Origin: Micromonospora wenchangensis
GTDB lineage: Bacteria; Actinomycetota; Actinomycetes; Mycobacteriales; Micromonosporaceae
NCBI RefSeq assembly: GCF_002210435.1
Contig: NZ_MZMV01000017.1
Coordinates: forward strand, 1-64,000
Direction: 5' to 3'
Length of the DNA: 64,000 nt
The stretch's first letter is position 1. Every line of letters begins with the position of its first letter. A program made the translations under genes and the position numbers. Shown here piece by piece: positions 55,637 to 63,131 of the stretch. Under the pieces are notes generated by a model that was not told where the DNA came from, did not search any database, and saw only the letters and a program-made list of their open reading frames with translations.

Positions 55637-55648
55637 TACGGTGCTGAC
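55637..55648 (+). promoter_or_regulatory. Leaderless -10 box of the two-component operon
   Basis: TACGGT (55637-55642) ends 6 nt before the GTG at 55649; no Shine-Dalgarno is present. Confidence 0.55.
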
Positions 55649-56338
55649 GTGGCCACCGTGCTCCTGGTCGAAGACGACCACGTCGTCCGTGGCGCGATGC
55701 TGCGGTCGCTCAGTGAACGGGGGCACGCGGTGCACGCGGTCGGCACGGCGCTGGACGCGCTGCGTCGGGTCGCCGCCGAGACCCCCGATCTGGTCGTGCT
55801 CGACCTGGGCCTGCCCGACCTCGACGGCTCGGACGCGCTGCGGATGCTGCGCGGCATCACCGACGTGCCGATCATCATCGCCACCGCCCGCGACGACGAG
55901 CAGTCGGTGGTCCGCCTGCTGCGGGCCGGCGCGGACGACTACATGGTCAAACCGTTCACCGGCGCCCACCTGGACGCCCGGATCACCACCGTGCTGCGCC
56001 GGGTCGGCCGGGCCAGCCGTACCGTCGCCCCGGCCGTGCACTGCGTCGGTGGGCTGCGGGTGGACGTGGGCGAGCGCAGCGCGGTGCTCGACGGGGAGTC
56101 GCTGGCGCTCACCCGTAAGGAATTCGACCTGTTGGCGTATCTGGCGGCGCGGCCCGGCCGGGTGGTGTCCCGGCGGGAACTCTTGGAGGAGGTATGGCGC
56201 CAACCGTCGGTCGGCGAGGACCAGACCATCGACGTGCACCTGTACTGGCTGCGCCGAAAGATGGGCGAGTCCGCGGCGAAGCCGCGTTACCTGCGCACCG
56301 TGCGGGGGGTGGGGTTCCGGCTGGTGGCCCCCGACTGA
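55649..56338 (+). CDS. OmpR/PhoB-family response regulator
   Basis: Two-component regulator of 229 aa. Receiver domain with the acidic pair EDD near residue 8-10, phospho-acceptor Asp52 (VVLDLGLPD) and Lys in YMVKPF. The C-terminal winged helix ends LYWLRRKMGES and RTVRGVGFRL. GTG at 55649 is supported by the leaderless -10 box. The histidine kinase follows with at most an 18-nt gap. Confidence 0.94.
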   Translation: MATVLLVEDDHVVRGAMLRSLSERGHAVHAVGTALDALRRVAAETPDLVVLDLGLPDLDGSDALRMLRGITDVPIIIATARDDEQSVVRLLRAGADDYMVKPFTGAHLDARITTVLRRVGRASRTVAPAVHCVGGLRVDVGERSAVLDGESLALTRKEFDLLAYLAARPGRVVSRRELLEEVWRQPSVGEDQTIDVHLYWLRRKMGESAAKPRYLRTVRGVGFRLVAPD

Positions 56339-56355
56339 GGCCGGCGCTGGCCGCG

Positions 56356-57771
56356 TTGACGGCCGGCATGTGCGCGCTCGTCGCGTCGGCGTTCCTCGTC
56401 CCGCTCGGGTTGACCCTGCGCGGGGAGGTGCGCGAGGAGGCGCTTGCCGACGCGGCGCGGCGCGGGGCGCTGGTCACCGGCGCGCTCGCCGTCAGCACCG
56501 AGCCGGCGGCGGTCCGCCGCGCGGTCGAGGCCACCGGGGACGACCCGGCGACCCGTCCGGTGGTGCACGGCCTGGCCGGGGAGCAGCCGGCCGGGCGGGC
56601 GTCGGCCGACGACCTGGAGCGGGCGCGGGCCGGGGAGCAGTCCCGGGTGGTCGACGTCGAGGGCGGGCTGCTGCGGCTCGACCCGGTGGTGCTCGACGGC
56701 CGGGTCGCGGTGGTCGAGGTCTTCGTGCCCGACGCCGTCCTCGACGAGGGGGCGGGCGGCACCTGGCTGCTGCTCACCGGGGTGGCCGTGGCGCTGGTCG
56801 GCGCGGCGGTGATCGTGGTGGACCGGGTCGCCGGGCGGGCGGTCGACTCCACCCGGGCCCTGGTCCGCGCCGCGCTCGCCGTGGGCGACGGTGACCTGGG
56901 GGTACGGGTCGAGCCGAGCGGTCCGCGTGAGCTGGCCGAGGCGGGGTACGCGTTCAACCGGATGGCCGACCGGATGGCCGCCGCCCGTACCGACGAGCGG
57001 GAGTTGGTGGCGGACCTGTCGCACCGGCTGCGTACCCCGTTGACGGTGCTGCGGCTGGATGCCGAGGGGCTGGACTCCGACGACACCAGCGTCGGCTCGT
57101 TCAGCGCGGCGGAGCTGGACCGGCGGCGGACGATCCGGCGCATCCGGCAGGCGATCGTCACCCTGGAGGGCGAGATCGACGTGCTGATCAAGACGACCCG
57201 CAAGGCGGTGGCGCACGAGGCCGGGCCGGCCGAGTGCGACGTCAGCGAGGTGGTGCGGGACCGGATGGTGTTCTGGGCGGCGCTGGCCGGCGACCAGAAC
57301 CGTCCGCACCGGGTCAGCGGCGCGCAGTTGCGGATTCCGGTGCCGGTGCCCCGGGCCGAGTTGGCCGCCGCCCTGGACGCGGTGATCGGCAACGTCTTCC
57401 GTTACACCCCGCAGGGCACGGCGTTCGAGGTGGCCGTCTCCCGCCGGGACGGGTACGTGGCGATCCGGATCGACGACGCCGGGCCGGGCATCGCGAACCC
57501 GGACCGGGCGTTGCGGCGCGGGGCCAGCGACCAGGGCTCGACCGGGTTGGGGCTGGACATCGCGCGGCGGGTGGCGTTGCAGGCCAACGGCTCGGTCAGC
57601 CTCGACCGGGCCCGCCTGGGCGGGGCGAGCGTGGTGATGCTGCTGGCCGATCCGCAGGCGACCCCCCGGCAGGTCAACCGGTTCGGGCTGGTGGGCCGGA
57701 TGGCGCGGGAGGCCCGGGAGCAGAAGGGCGGGGGCCGCCGCTGGCCCCGGCAGCGTCCCACCGACGGCTGA
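56356..57771 (+). CDS. Sensor histidine kinase
   Basis: Membrane sensor of about 471 aa. N-terminal helix (MCALVASAFLVPLGLTL), an extracytoplasmic region to about residue 130, a second helix (WLLLTGVAVALVGAAVIVV), HAMP, the H-box DLSHRLRTP with His223, and a HATPase domain with NVFRYTP, DAGPGI and GSTGLGLDIARR. The N-box reads N-x3-R/Y-TP, so it is close to canonical. The start is uncertain: TTG at 56356 is used, and ATG at 56368 is the first ATG. It acts with the regulator upstream; the signal is unknown. Confidence 0.9.
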   Translation: MTAGMCALVASAFLVPLGLTLRGEVREEALADAARRGALVTGALAVSTEPAAVRRAVEATGDDPATRPVVHGLAGEQPAGRASADDLERARAGEQSRVVDVEGGLLRLDPVVLDGRVAVVEVFVPDAVLDEGAGGTWLLLTGVAVALVGAAVIVVDRVAGRAVDSTRALVRAALAVGDGDLGVRVEPSGPRELAEAGYAFNRMADRMAAARTDERELVADLSHRLRTPLTVLRLDAEGLDSDDTSVGSFSAAELDRRRTIRRIRQAIVTLEGEIDVLIKTTRKAVAHEAGPAECDVSEVVRDRMVFWAALAGDQNRPHRVSGAQLRIPVPVPRAELAAALDAVIGNVFRYTPQGTAFEVAVSRRDGYVAIRIDDAGPGIANPDRALRRGASDQGSTGLGLDIARRVALQANGSVSLDRARLGGASVVMLLADPQATPRQVNRFGLVGRMAREAREQKGGGRRWPRQRPTDG

Positions 57772-57920
57772 GAATCGGGCGCTGGTTGTGCTGTGGCGCA
57801 AGGTTTCCTTAGATCCGGATTAACGACGGCGACGCGGGGCCGGCGCGCTGACAGGATCAGGTCCGAACCCATCGGTTCCACCGGCCTGTCGCCCCTGACA
57901 CCCACCGGCCGGTGGATCGG

Positions 57921-57968
57921 TACGCGCGGCGGGGGCACGGTCCCCCACACCAGCTCCCGCCGCGTGTA
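57921..57968. terminator. Imperfect hairpin between histidine kinase and adenosine deaminase genes
   Basis: 13-bp stem (57921-57933 with 57956-57968) with one G-T pair and a nested GGGG/CCCC hairpin. It lies between convergent genes. Confidence 0.5.
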
Positions 57969-57997
57969 CACCACTTCTCCGGGTTCGGCCCCCGCGG

Positions 57998-59017
57998 TCA
58001 GCGGGTCGCCACGAAGGCGTCGATCTCGGTGATGATGCGGGCCTGCCCGGCCGGGTCGAGGAACGACGCGGACACCGCCTCCCGGGCCAGCGCCGCGAGC
58101 CCGTCGGGGCCGGCGTCGAGCAGTCGGGCGGCGACGGCGTACTCGTCGTTGAGGGTGGTGCCGAACATCGGCGGGTCGTCGGAGTTGATGGTGACCCGCA
58201 CCCCCGCGTCGACGAGCTGGCGCAGCGGGTGCTCCTCGATCCGGGCGACGGCCCGGGTCCGCACGTTGGACGTCGGGCAGACCTCCAGCGGGATGCGCCG
58301 CTCGGCCAGGTACGCGAGCAGTTCCGGGTCCTGTGCGGCGGAGATGCCGTGGCCGATCCGCTCGGCGCCCAGCTCGTGCAGGGCGTCCCAGACGGTCTGC
58401 GGGCCGGTGGTCTCCCCGGCGTGCGGCACGGAACGCAGCCCGGCCGCCCGCGCCCGGTCGAAGTACGGCTTGAACTGCGCTCGGGGCACCCCGATCTCGG
58501 GGCCGCCGAGGCCGAAGGCGACCAGCCCGTCGGGGCGCTCGTCGAGGCTGATCCGCAGGGTCTCCTCGGCGGCCGGCAGGCCGGCCTCGCCGGGGATGTC
58601 GAAGCACCAGCGCAGCGCGATGCCGAAGTCGGCCTCGGCGCGGCGGCGGGCGTCCTCGATCGCCTCGCAGAACGCCGGTGCGGGGATGCCCCGGCGCACG
58701 TGCGAGTAGGGGGTGACGGTCAGCTCGGCGTAGCGCACCTGCTGGCGGGCCAGTTCCCGGGCCACCTCGTGGGTGAGCAGCCAGACGTCGTCGGGGTCGC
58801 GGATCAGGTCGACGACGCTGAGGTAGACCTCGATGAAGTGGGCGAAGTCGCGGAACGCGAAGTAGTCGGCGAGCGCGTCCGGGTCCGCGGGTACGGGGCT
58901 GCGTCCCTCGTGCCGGGCGGCCAGTTCGGCGACGATCCGGGGGGACGCGGAGCCCACGTGGTGCACGTGCAGCTCCACCTTGGGCAGTTCGGCGATGAAG
59001 GCGGACAGGTCGGTCAC
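57998..59017 (-). CDS. add: Adenosine deaminase
   Basis: Zinc amidohydrolase of 339 aa that converts adenosine to inosine. Metal and catalytic motifs in order: VELHVHHVGS with His17 and His19, VPHAGETTG, RIGHG, and INSDDPPMFGT. The second His-Val-His is followed by His where many enzymes have Leu, so a related aminodeoxyfutalosine deaminase is an alternative. GTG at 59017 overlaps the methyltransferase stop as GTGA, with AAGGAG upstream; the two are coupled. Confidence 0.9.
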   Translation of the reverse strand: MTDLSAFIAELPKVELHVHHVGSASPRIVAELAARHEGRSPVPADPDALADYFAFRDFAHFIEVYLSVVDLIRDPDDVWLLTHEVARELARQQVRYAELTVTPYSHVRRGIPAPAFCEAIEDARRRAEADFGIALRWCFDIPGEAGLPAAEETLRISLDERPDGLVAFGLGGPEIGVPRAQFKPYFDRARAAGLRSVPHAGETTGPQTVWDALHELGAERIGHGISAAQDPELLAYLAERRIPLEVCPTSNVRTRAVARIEEHPLRQLVDAGVRVTINSDDPPMFGTTLNDEYAVAARLLDAGPDGLAALAREAVSASFLDPAGQARIITEIDAFVATR

Positions 59018-59808
59018 TGCTGCTCCTTGTGATGGGCACCCGTACGGGCGACCACGAAGATCCGACGGAACGGGAAGTACACCTGACCCTGCCGTACCGG
59101 GTACGCGCGGGCCAACAGGTTCTCCAGCGCGGCGCGGAACCCGGCGAGGTCGGTGTCGTCCAGCACCGCCCGCACGGGGCGCAGGGCGGTGCCGTCCAGC
59201 CAGGTCAGCACGGGGTGTTCGGCGTCGGCGGGGGCGGGCAGCAGGTGCAGGTAGGTGGTCTCCCAGGCGTCGACCGCGCAGCCGGCGGCGGTCAGCGCGG
59301 CGGCGTACCCGACCGGGTCGTCGACGGGGTCCTCACGCAGCAGCGGCCGGACGGTGGCCGCCCAGCGGGGGTCGGCGGCGACCTCGCGCAGCGCCCGGTG
59401 CGAGGGGCCGGTGAAGTTGCCGGGCACCTGGAACGCCAGCCAGCCGCCGGGCGGCAGCGCGCCGGCCCAGCGGCGCAGCAGGGCCGGGTGGTCGGGCACC
59501 CACTGGAGCACGGCGTTGGCGACCAGTACGTCCACGTCGGGGGCGGGCCGCCAGTCGGTGACGTCGCCGACGGTGAACGTGACCGGGGTGTCGAGCGTGC
59601 GGGCCCGCCCGATCATCTCCGGGGAGGAGTCGAAGCCGGTGATCCGGGCGTCCGGCCAGCGCCGGGCGAGGGTCGCGGTCAGGGTGCCCGGGCCGCAGCC
59701 GAGGTCGACCACCGCGCGGGGCCGGTCGGCGTCGACCCGGGCCAGCAGGTCGTGGAACGGGCGGGACCGCTCGTCGCCGTAGCGCAGGTACGTGCCCGGA
59801 TCCCACAT
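59014..59808 (-). CDS. tam: Trans-aconitate 2-methyltransferase-like SAM methyltransferase
   Basis: Class I methyltransferase of 264 aa. The SAM motif I VVDLGCGPGTLT is near residue 35-46, FDSSPEMI and NAVLQWVPDHPALL follow, and the overall pattern matches Tam, which methylates trans-aconitate. ATG at 59808 has GGGGG 8 nt upstream. It is the first gene of a two-gene operon with adenosine deaminase and divergent from an aldo/keto reductase. Confidence 0.9.
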   Translation of the reverse strand: MWDPGTYLRYGDERSRPFHDLLARVDADRPRAVVDLGCGPGTLTATLARRWPDARITGFDSSPEMIGRARTLDTPVTFTVGDVTDWRPAPDVDVLVANAVLQWVPDHPALLRRWAGALPPGGWLAFQVPGNFTGPSHRALREVAADPRWAATVRPLLREDPVDDPVGYAAALTAAGCAVDAWETTYLHLLPAPADAEHPVLTWLDGTALRPVRAVLDDTDLAGFRAALENLLARAYPVRQGQVYFPFRRIFVVARTGAHHKEQQ

Positions 59809-59881
59809 GACCAACCCCCAAACCGTACGTACGTCTTGTGATGACGGTACGGCCGGCGCTGCGCCCCGGCAAGCAGGTCAC

Positions 59882-59894
59882 TAGGCTCGACCGC
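59882..59894 (+). promoter_or_regulatory. Leaderless -10 box before the second aldo/keto reductase
   Basis: TAGGCT (59882-59887) ends 7 nt before the ATG at 59895; no ribosome site is visible. Confidence 0.55.
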
Positions 59895-60878
59895 ATGGAA
59901 CAGCGCAGCTTCGACCGGCTCGGCCGGCAGGTGGGTGTGGTCGGCCTCGGGGCCTGGCAGCTCGGCGCGGACTGGGGACAGGTCAGCGAGGGCGACGCCC
60001 TGGCCGTCCTCGCCGCCGCCGTGGAGTCCGGCGTCACCTTCCTCGACACCGCCGACGTCTACGGCGACGGCCGCAGCGAGCAGCTGATCGGGCGGTTCCT
60101 GCGGGACAACCCCGGACACGGGCTCACCGTCGCCACCAAGATGGGCCGCCGGGTCGAGCAGACGCCGCAGGCGTACACCCTGGACAACCTCCGGGCCTGG
60201 ACCGACAGGTCCCGGGCCAACCTCGGCGTGGACACCCTCGACCTGGTGCAGCTGCACTGCCCGCCCACCGAGGTCTTCGCCGACGACCGGGTCTTCGACG
60301 GCCTCGACACCCTCGTCGCCGAGAACCGGATCGCCGGGTACGGCGTCAGCGTCGAGACCTGCGACCAGGCGCTCACCGCGATCGCCAGGCCGGGGGTGGC
60401 CAGCGTCCAGATCATCCTGAACGCGGTCCGGCTCAAGCCCCTCGACGAGGTGCTGCCGGCCGCCGCCGCGGCCGGCGTGGGGATCATCGCCCGGGTGCCG
60501 CTGGCCAGCGGCCTGCTCTCCGGCCGGTACGACGAGCACACCACCTTCGCCGCCGACGACCACCGCACCTACAACCGGCACGGGGAGAGCTTCGACGTCG
60601 GCGAGACCTTCTCCGGCGTCGACTTCGACCTCGGCCTGACCGTGGTGCGCCGGCTCGCCCCGCTGGTCGGCGACGGCCGCACGATGGCCCAGTTCGCCCT
60701 GCGCTGGGTCATCGACCAGCCCGGGGTGACCGTGGTCATCCCCGGCGCGCGCAACCCGGAGCAGGCCCGGGGCAACGCCGCCACGGCCGGGTCCCCCGCG
60801 CTCACCGACGCCGAGCTGGACACCGTCCGGTCGGTCTACGACGAGCTGGTCCGGCCCCGGGTGCACGACCGGTGGTGA
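59895..60878 (+). CDS. Aldo/keto reductase, second copy
   Basis: AKR of 327 aa with FLDTADVYGDG (Asp, Tyr), VATKMGRR (Lys), LVQLHCPP (His) and VVIPGARNPEQARGN at the cofactor end. It differs clearly from the reductase at 49-50 kb, so it is not a recent copy. A CCGTAC/GTACGG inverted pair lies in the gap to the methyltransferase gene and might be an operator. A longer start 19 codons upstream is rejected because of the -10 box. Confidence 0.9.
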   Translation: MEQRSFDRLGRQVGVVGLGAWQLGADWGQVSEGDALAVLAAAVESGVTFLDTADVYGDGRSEQLIGRFLRDNPGHGLTVATKMGRRVEQTPQAYTLDNLRAWTDRSRANLGVDTLDLVQLHCPPTEVFADDRVFDGLDTLVAENRIAGYGVSVETCDQALTAIARPGVASVQIILNAVRLKPLDEVLPAAAAAGVGIIARVPLASGLLSGRYDEHTTFAADDHRTYNRHGESFDVGETFSGVDFDLGLTVVRRLAPLVGDGRTMAQFALRWVIDQPGVTVVIPGARNPEQARGNAATAGSPALTDAELDTVRSVYDELVRPRVHDRW

Positions 60879-60966
60879 GCCACGCCGGCCGGGTCGTCGC
60901 GCCGGTGCGGTCCGGCCGGCATCCTGGTGACCGGGCCGGAGCGACCGGCCCGCGGAGGGGGGACCG

Positions 60967-61161
60967 GTGAGGGGATGGCTCACGCTCACCCTGGGCCTGC
61001 TGGCCGTGGTGGTCGGCGCCGTCTGGACGGTCCAGGGTCTGGGGTACGTCGACGGCAGCCTGATGAGCGACGAGCGGCTGTGGGCCGTCGTCGGGCCGCT
61101 GCTGGTGCTGGGCGGCCTGGTGCTGCTCTGGCGCGGCCTGCGGGCCCGGCGGCTGCCCTGA
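60967..61161 (+). CDS. Small two-helix membrane protein, 64 aa
   Basis: Two hydrophobic helices (about 3-23 and 38-56) joined by a short hydrophilic turn (DGSLMSDERL) and ending in a basic RGLRARRLP. No family is recognised. GTG at 60967 has a GGAGGGGGG ribosome site 5-6 nt upstream, which makes it a credible gene despite its size. Confidence 0.65.
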   Translation: MRGWLTLTLGLLAVVVGAVWTVQGLGYVDGSLMSDERLWAVVGPLLVLGGLVLLWRGLRARRLP

Positions 61162-61236
61162 CCGGCCTGGCCGGCTGCCCTGACCGACCCGGTGGGCTGC
61201 GGCCCGGCACGCCGACGGGGAGGGGGACCGATGCGG

Positions 61237-61269
61237 AAAGCCCCGCGTCCTGAGGGGACACGGGGCTTC
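61237..61269. terminator. Hairpin terminator between the small membrane gene and cspA
   Basis: AAGCCCCG pairs with CGGGGCTT and GTCC with GGAC inside. It lies 55 nt past the cspA stop and 75 nt past the small membrane gene stop. Confidence 0.7.
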
Positions 61270-61323
61270 TCGTCGATCCGGCTGGCCGGACCACCCGGGC
61301 CGGCGTTCGCCGACCGGCTTCGC

Positions 61324-61527
61324 TCAGAGGGGGCGGACCTGCTCGGCCTGCGGACCCTTCTGACCCTGGGCGATCTCGAACTCCACCCGCTGGTTCTCCT
61401 CCAGCGTGCGGTAGCCGCTGGTCTGGATGGCCGAGAAGTGGACGAACACGTCAGCACCCCCGCCGTCGACGGTGATGAAGCCGAAGCCCTTGTCAGCGTT
61501 GAACCACTTCACGGTTCCCTGCGCCAT
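61324..61527 (-). CDS. cspA: Cold-shock protein, CspA family
   Basis: RNA chaperone of 67 aa, one cold-shock domain: RNP1 KGFGFI at 13-18, RNP2 VFVHF at 27-31, start [21 protein letters not shown] lies 7 nt before the ATG. The leader is long: a TAGGCT box at 61697-61692 would give about 155 nt of 5' untranslated RNA, as is common for cold-shock mRNAs. Confidence 0.97.
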   Translation of the reverse strand: MAQGTVKWFNADKGFGFITVDGGGADVFVHFSAIQTSGYRTLEENQRVEFEIAQGQKGPQAEQVRPL

Positions 61528-61876
61528 GTGTATCTCCTTCTAAAACCGGCGGCCGAGCACGCTGTGCGGCCGATTGGCCGTGTGCGAGCGGCGGCGACCC
61601 GGGCGGGCTCCCCACAGCGGGAGACTGCTCCGTGCCGACCCCGTCTCGCAACAGCGGGGATCAGCAAACCACGTACCCAAAAACCTTGCACAGCCTAATC
61701 GACGAAATTCTCCGACATGTGACCTGACGGATGCCCGACGCACGCTGGCCGGGTCACCCTACCCGGGCGAAAGGCCCCCCGTCCGTCGATGCGAACGGGG
61801 GGCCACAGGTCGTCGTCACCCTCGGAAGAACTGGCCGTCGCGGCTGGTCAGCAGGGTTGCGACCGGCCGGGGCGGG
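61528..61876. other. cspA leader and promoter region plus a terminator, no gene
   Basis: About 350 nt with no credible gene. The left part (to about 61685) should be the cspA leader, with a CGGCCG-rich section able to fold. A TAGGCT -10 candidate lies at 61697-61692 on the minus strand with no good -35. The right part holds the terminator of the DUF4235 operon. Confidence 0.5.
61773..61804 (-). terminator. Terminator of the holin/DUF3618/DUF4235 operon
   Basis: Perfect 10-bp stem GGCCCCCCGT/ACGGGGGGCC with a 12-nt loop, about 75 nt past the DUF4235 stop. Confidence 0.75.
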
Positions 61877-62149
61877 TCAGTCGGGCCAGCGTCCGGTCAG
61901 CCGCCGGACGCCGACCGCGCCACCCCGGTCCACCGCCGCGCGGACGACCGAGAAGATCGCCCCCTGCAACGCCGCCGCCGCGAGGATCTCGCCCCAGCGG
62001 CGGTCCTCGTCGGTGGGGTTGGGCGCCTCGCCGTCCCCGGCGGTCGCCTTCCACACCTGCCGGAAGATCGTCCCGGCCAGCGCACCGGCCGCCAGTCCCA
62101 GCAGCACCCCGACCGGCTTGTACGCGGTCCTGCCGATGCCCTTGCTCAC
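61877..62149 (-). CDS. DUF4235 membrane protein
   Basis: Protein of 90 aa with one or two helices (VGVLLGLAAGALAGTIFRQVW near residue 11, ILAAAALQGAIFSVVRAAVDRG near 54); the DUF4235 pattern ends GRWPD. The role is unknown. GTG at 62149 has GGGGGAGG upstream and overlaps the preceding stop as GTGA; the 113-residue reading is rejected. Confidence 0.82.
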   Translation of the reverse strand: MSKGIGRTAYKPVGVLLGLAAGALAGTIFRQVWKATAGDGEAPNPTDEDRRWGEILAAAALQGAIFSVVRAAVDRGGAVGVRRLTGRWPD

Positions 62150-62511
62150 CTGCGCCTCCCCCGAACGATCAACAACACCACCACGGCGGCCACCGCGCCG
62201 GCCGCTATCGTCGCCCACGGCACCGGATCGCGCCGCACCGCCACCGACGTGTCGTACGCCTGGGTCCGGGCCCGGTCGACGCCCTGGGCCGCCTGCCCCC
62301 GCACCCGGGCCACGGTCGACGCGGCCTGCTCGCGTACCCGCTCGCGCGCCTGCTCCGCCGAGTCCTTCAGCCGGGCCTTGACGTCGGCCTTGGCGGCCAA
62401 CAGCTCCATGGTCTCGCCCAGCTCCACCCGGGTCCGGCGGATCTCCTCGCGCAGCGCCTCGGTGTCGCCGGTGCCGTTGCCGGTCCCGTTGCTGCCTGTC
62501 GTGCCGGTCAT
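62146..62511 (-). CDS. DUF3618 membrane protein
   Basis: Protein of 121 aa: a Gly/Thr-rich start, a long charged helix (about 20-85, LREEIRRTRVELGETMELLAA then coiled-coil-like repeats) and one C-terminal helix (WATIAAGAVAAVVVLLIVRG). DUF3618 proteins usually sit next to phage-holin-like and DUF4235 genes. ATG at 62511 overlaps the upstream stop as ATGA. Confidence 0.83.
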   Translation of the reverse strand: MTGTTGSNGTGNGTGDTEALREEIRRTRVELGETMELLAAKADVKARLKDSAEQARERVREQAASTVARVRGQAAQGVDRARTQAYDTSVAVRRDPVPWATIAAGAVAAVVVLLIVRGRRR

Positions 62512-62942
62512 GCCCGTCCCCTGTCCTTCACCGCGGCGGCGACCGTGTCCACGTCCGCGCGGACGCTGCGGACCGTCGCCTCCGGCATCGGGGGGACCGC
62601 GTGGCTGACCTGCTTCTTCCCCACCAGGGCGAGCACCCCGGCGACGAGGAAGAGCACCACCGCCACGATCAGCGCCGCCGCCCACGCGGGCAGCACCAGG
62701 GCCAGCAGCAGGATCGCGGCGGTTACCAGTGCGCCGAGCCCGTACAGGGCCAGCGCCCCGCCGCCGCCGAACAGGCCGATCCCGATCCCGGCGTGCCTGC
62801 CCTTCTGGGTCAGTTCCGCGCGGGCCAGGGCCAGCTCGTCCCGGACCAGTCGGGAGACCTGCTCGGTGGCCCGCTGCACCAGTTCGGCGGTGGACGGCTC
62901 GCTCCCGGTCCGGGACGTACGGTGGTTCGCGACGTCAGCCAT
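62508..62942 (-). CDS. Phage-holin-family (DUF1469/YqjE-like) membrane protein
   Basis: Protein of 144 aa: an N-terminal amphipathic helix (LVQRATEQVSRLVRDELALARAE), then two hydrophobic segments (about 51-75 and 82-106) and a charged tail. It is named for similarity to holins but is a chromosomal membrane protein here, with no endolysin nearby. ATG at 62942 has AAAGGAGG upstream. It is the first of three overlapping genes. Confidence 0.85.
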   Translation of the reverse strand: MADVANHRTSRTGSEPSTAELVQRATEQVSRLVRDELALARAELTQKGRHAGIGIGLFGGGGALALYGLGALVTAAILLLALVLPAWAAALIVAVVLFLVAGVLALVGKKQVSHAVPPMPEATVRSVRADVDTVAAAVKDRGRA

Positions 62943-63083
62943 GCTGTCCTCCTTTCGTCATCACCGCGCTGTATGCCCGGAGCCGCCCTCCGTCAATCCT
63001 GCAATCCCGCGCACGGTGGCCAACCACATCTGACCGCAGGTCGGGCCGGGGCGTCCGGGAAAACGCCGAAGCGGGTACGACAC

Positions 63084-63112
63084 GGCCCCCACGACCAGGG
63101 GTCGCGGGGGCC
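63084..63112 (-). terminator. Terminator of the mechanosensitive channel gene
   Basis: GGCCCCC/GGGGGCC plus CGACC/GGTCG with one mismatch between them and a 3-nt loop, 20 nt past the stop. Confidence 0.7.
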
Positions 63113-63131
63113 GGACGGTGCTGCGGCCGGC

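Noticed and set aside
62508..62942. Prophage remnant, because of the holin-like gene
   Set aside because: No endolysin, structural or integrase gene is near; this family is common in actinobacterial chromosomes.
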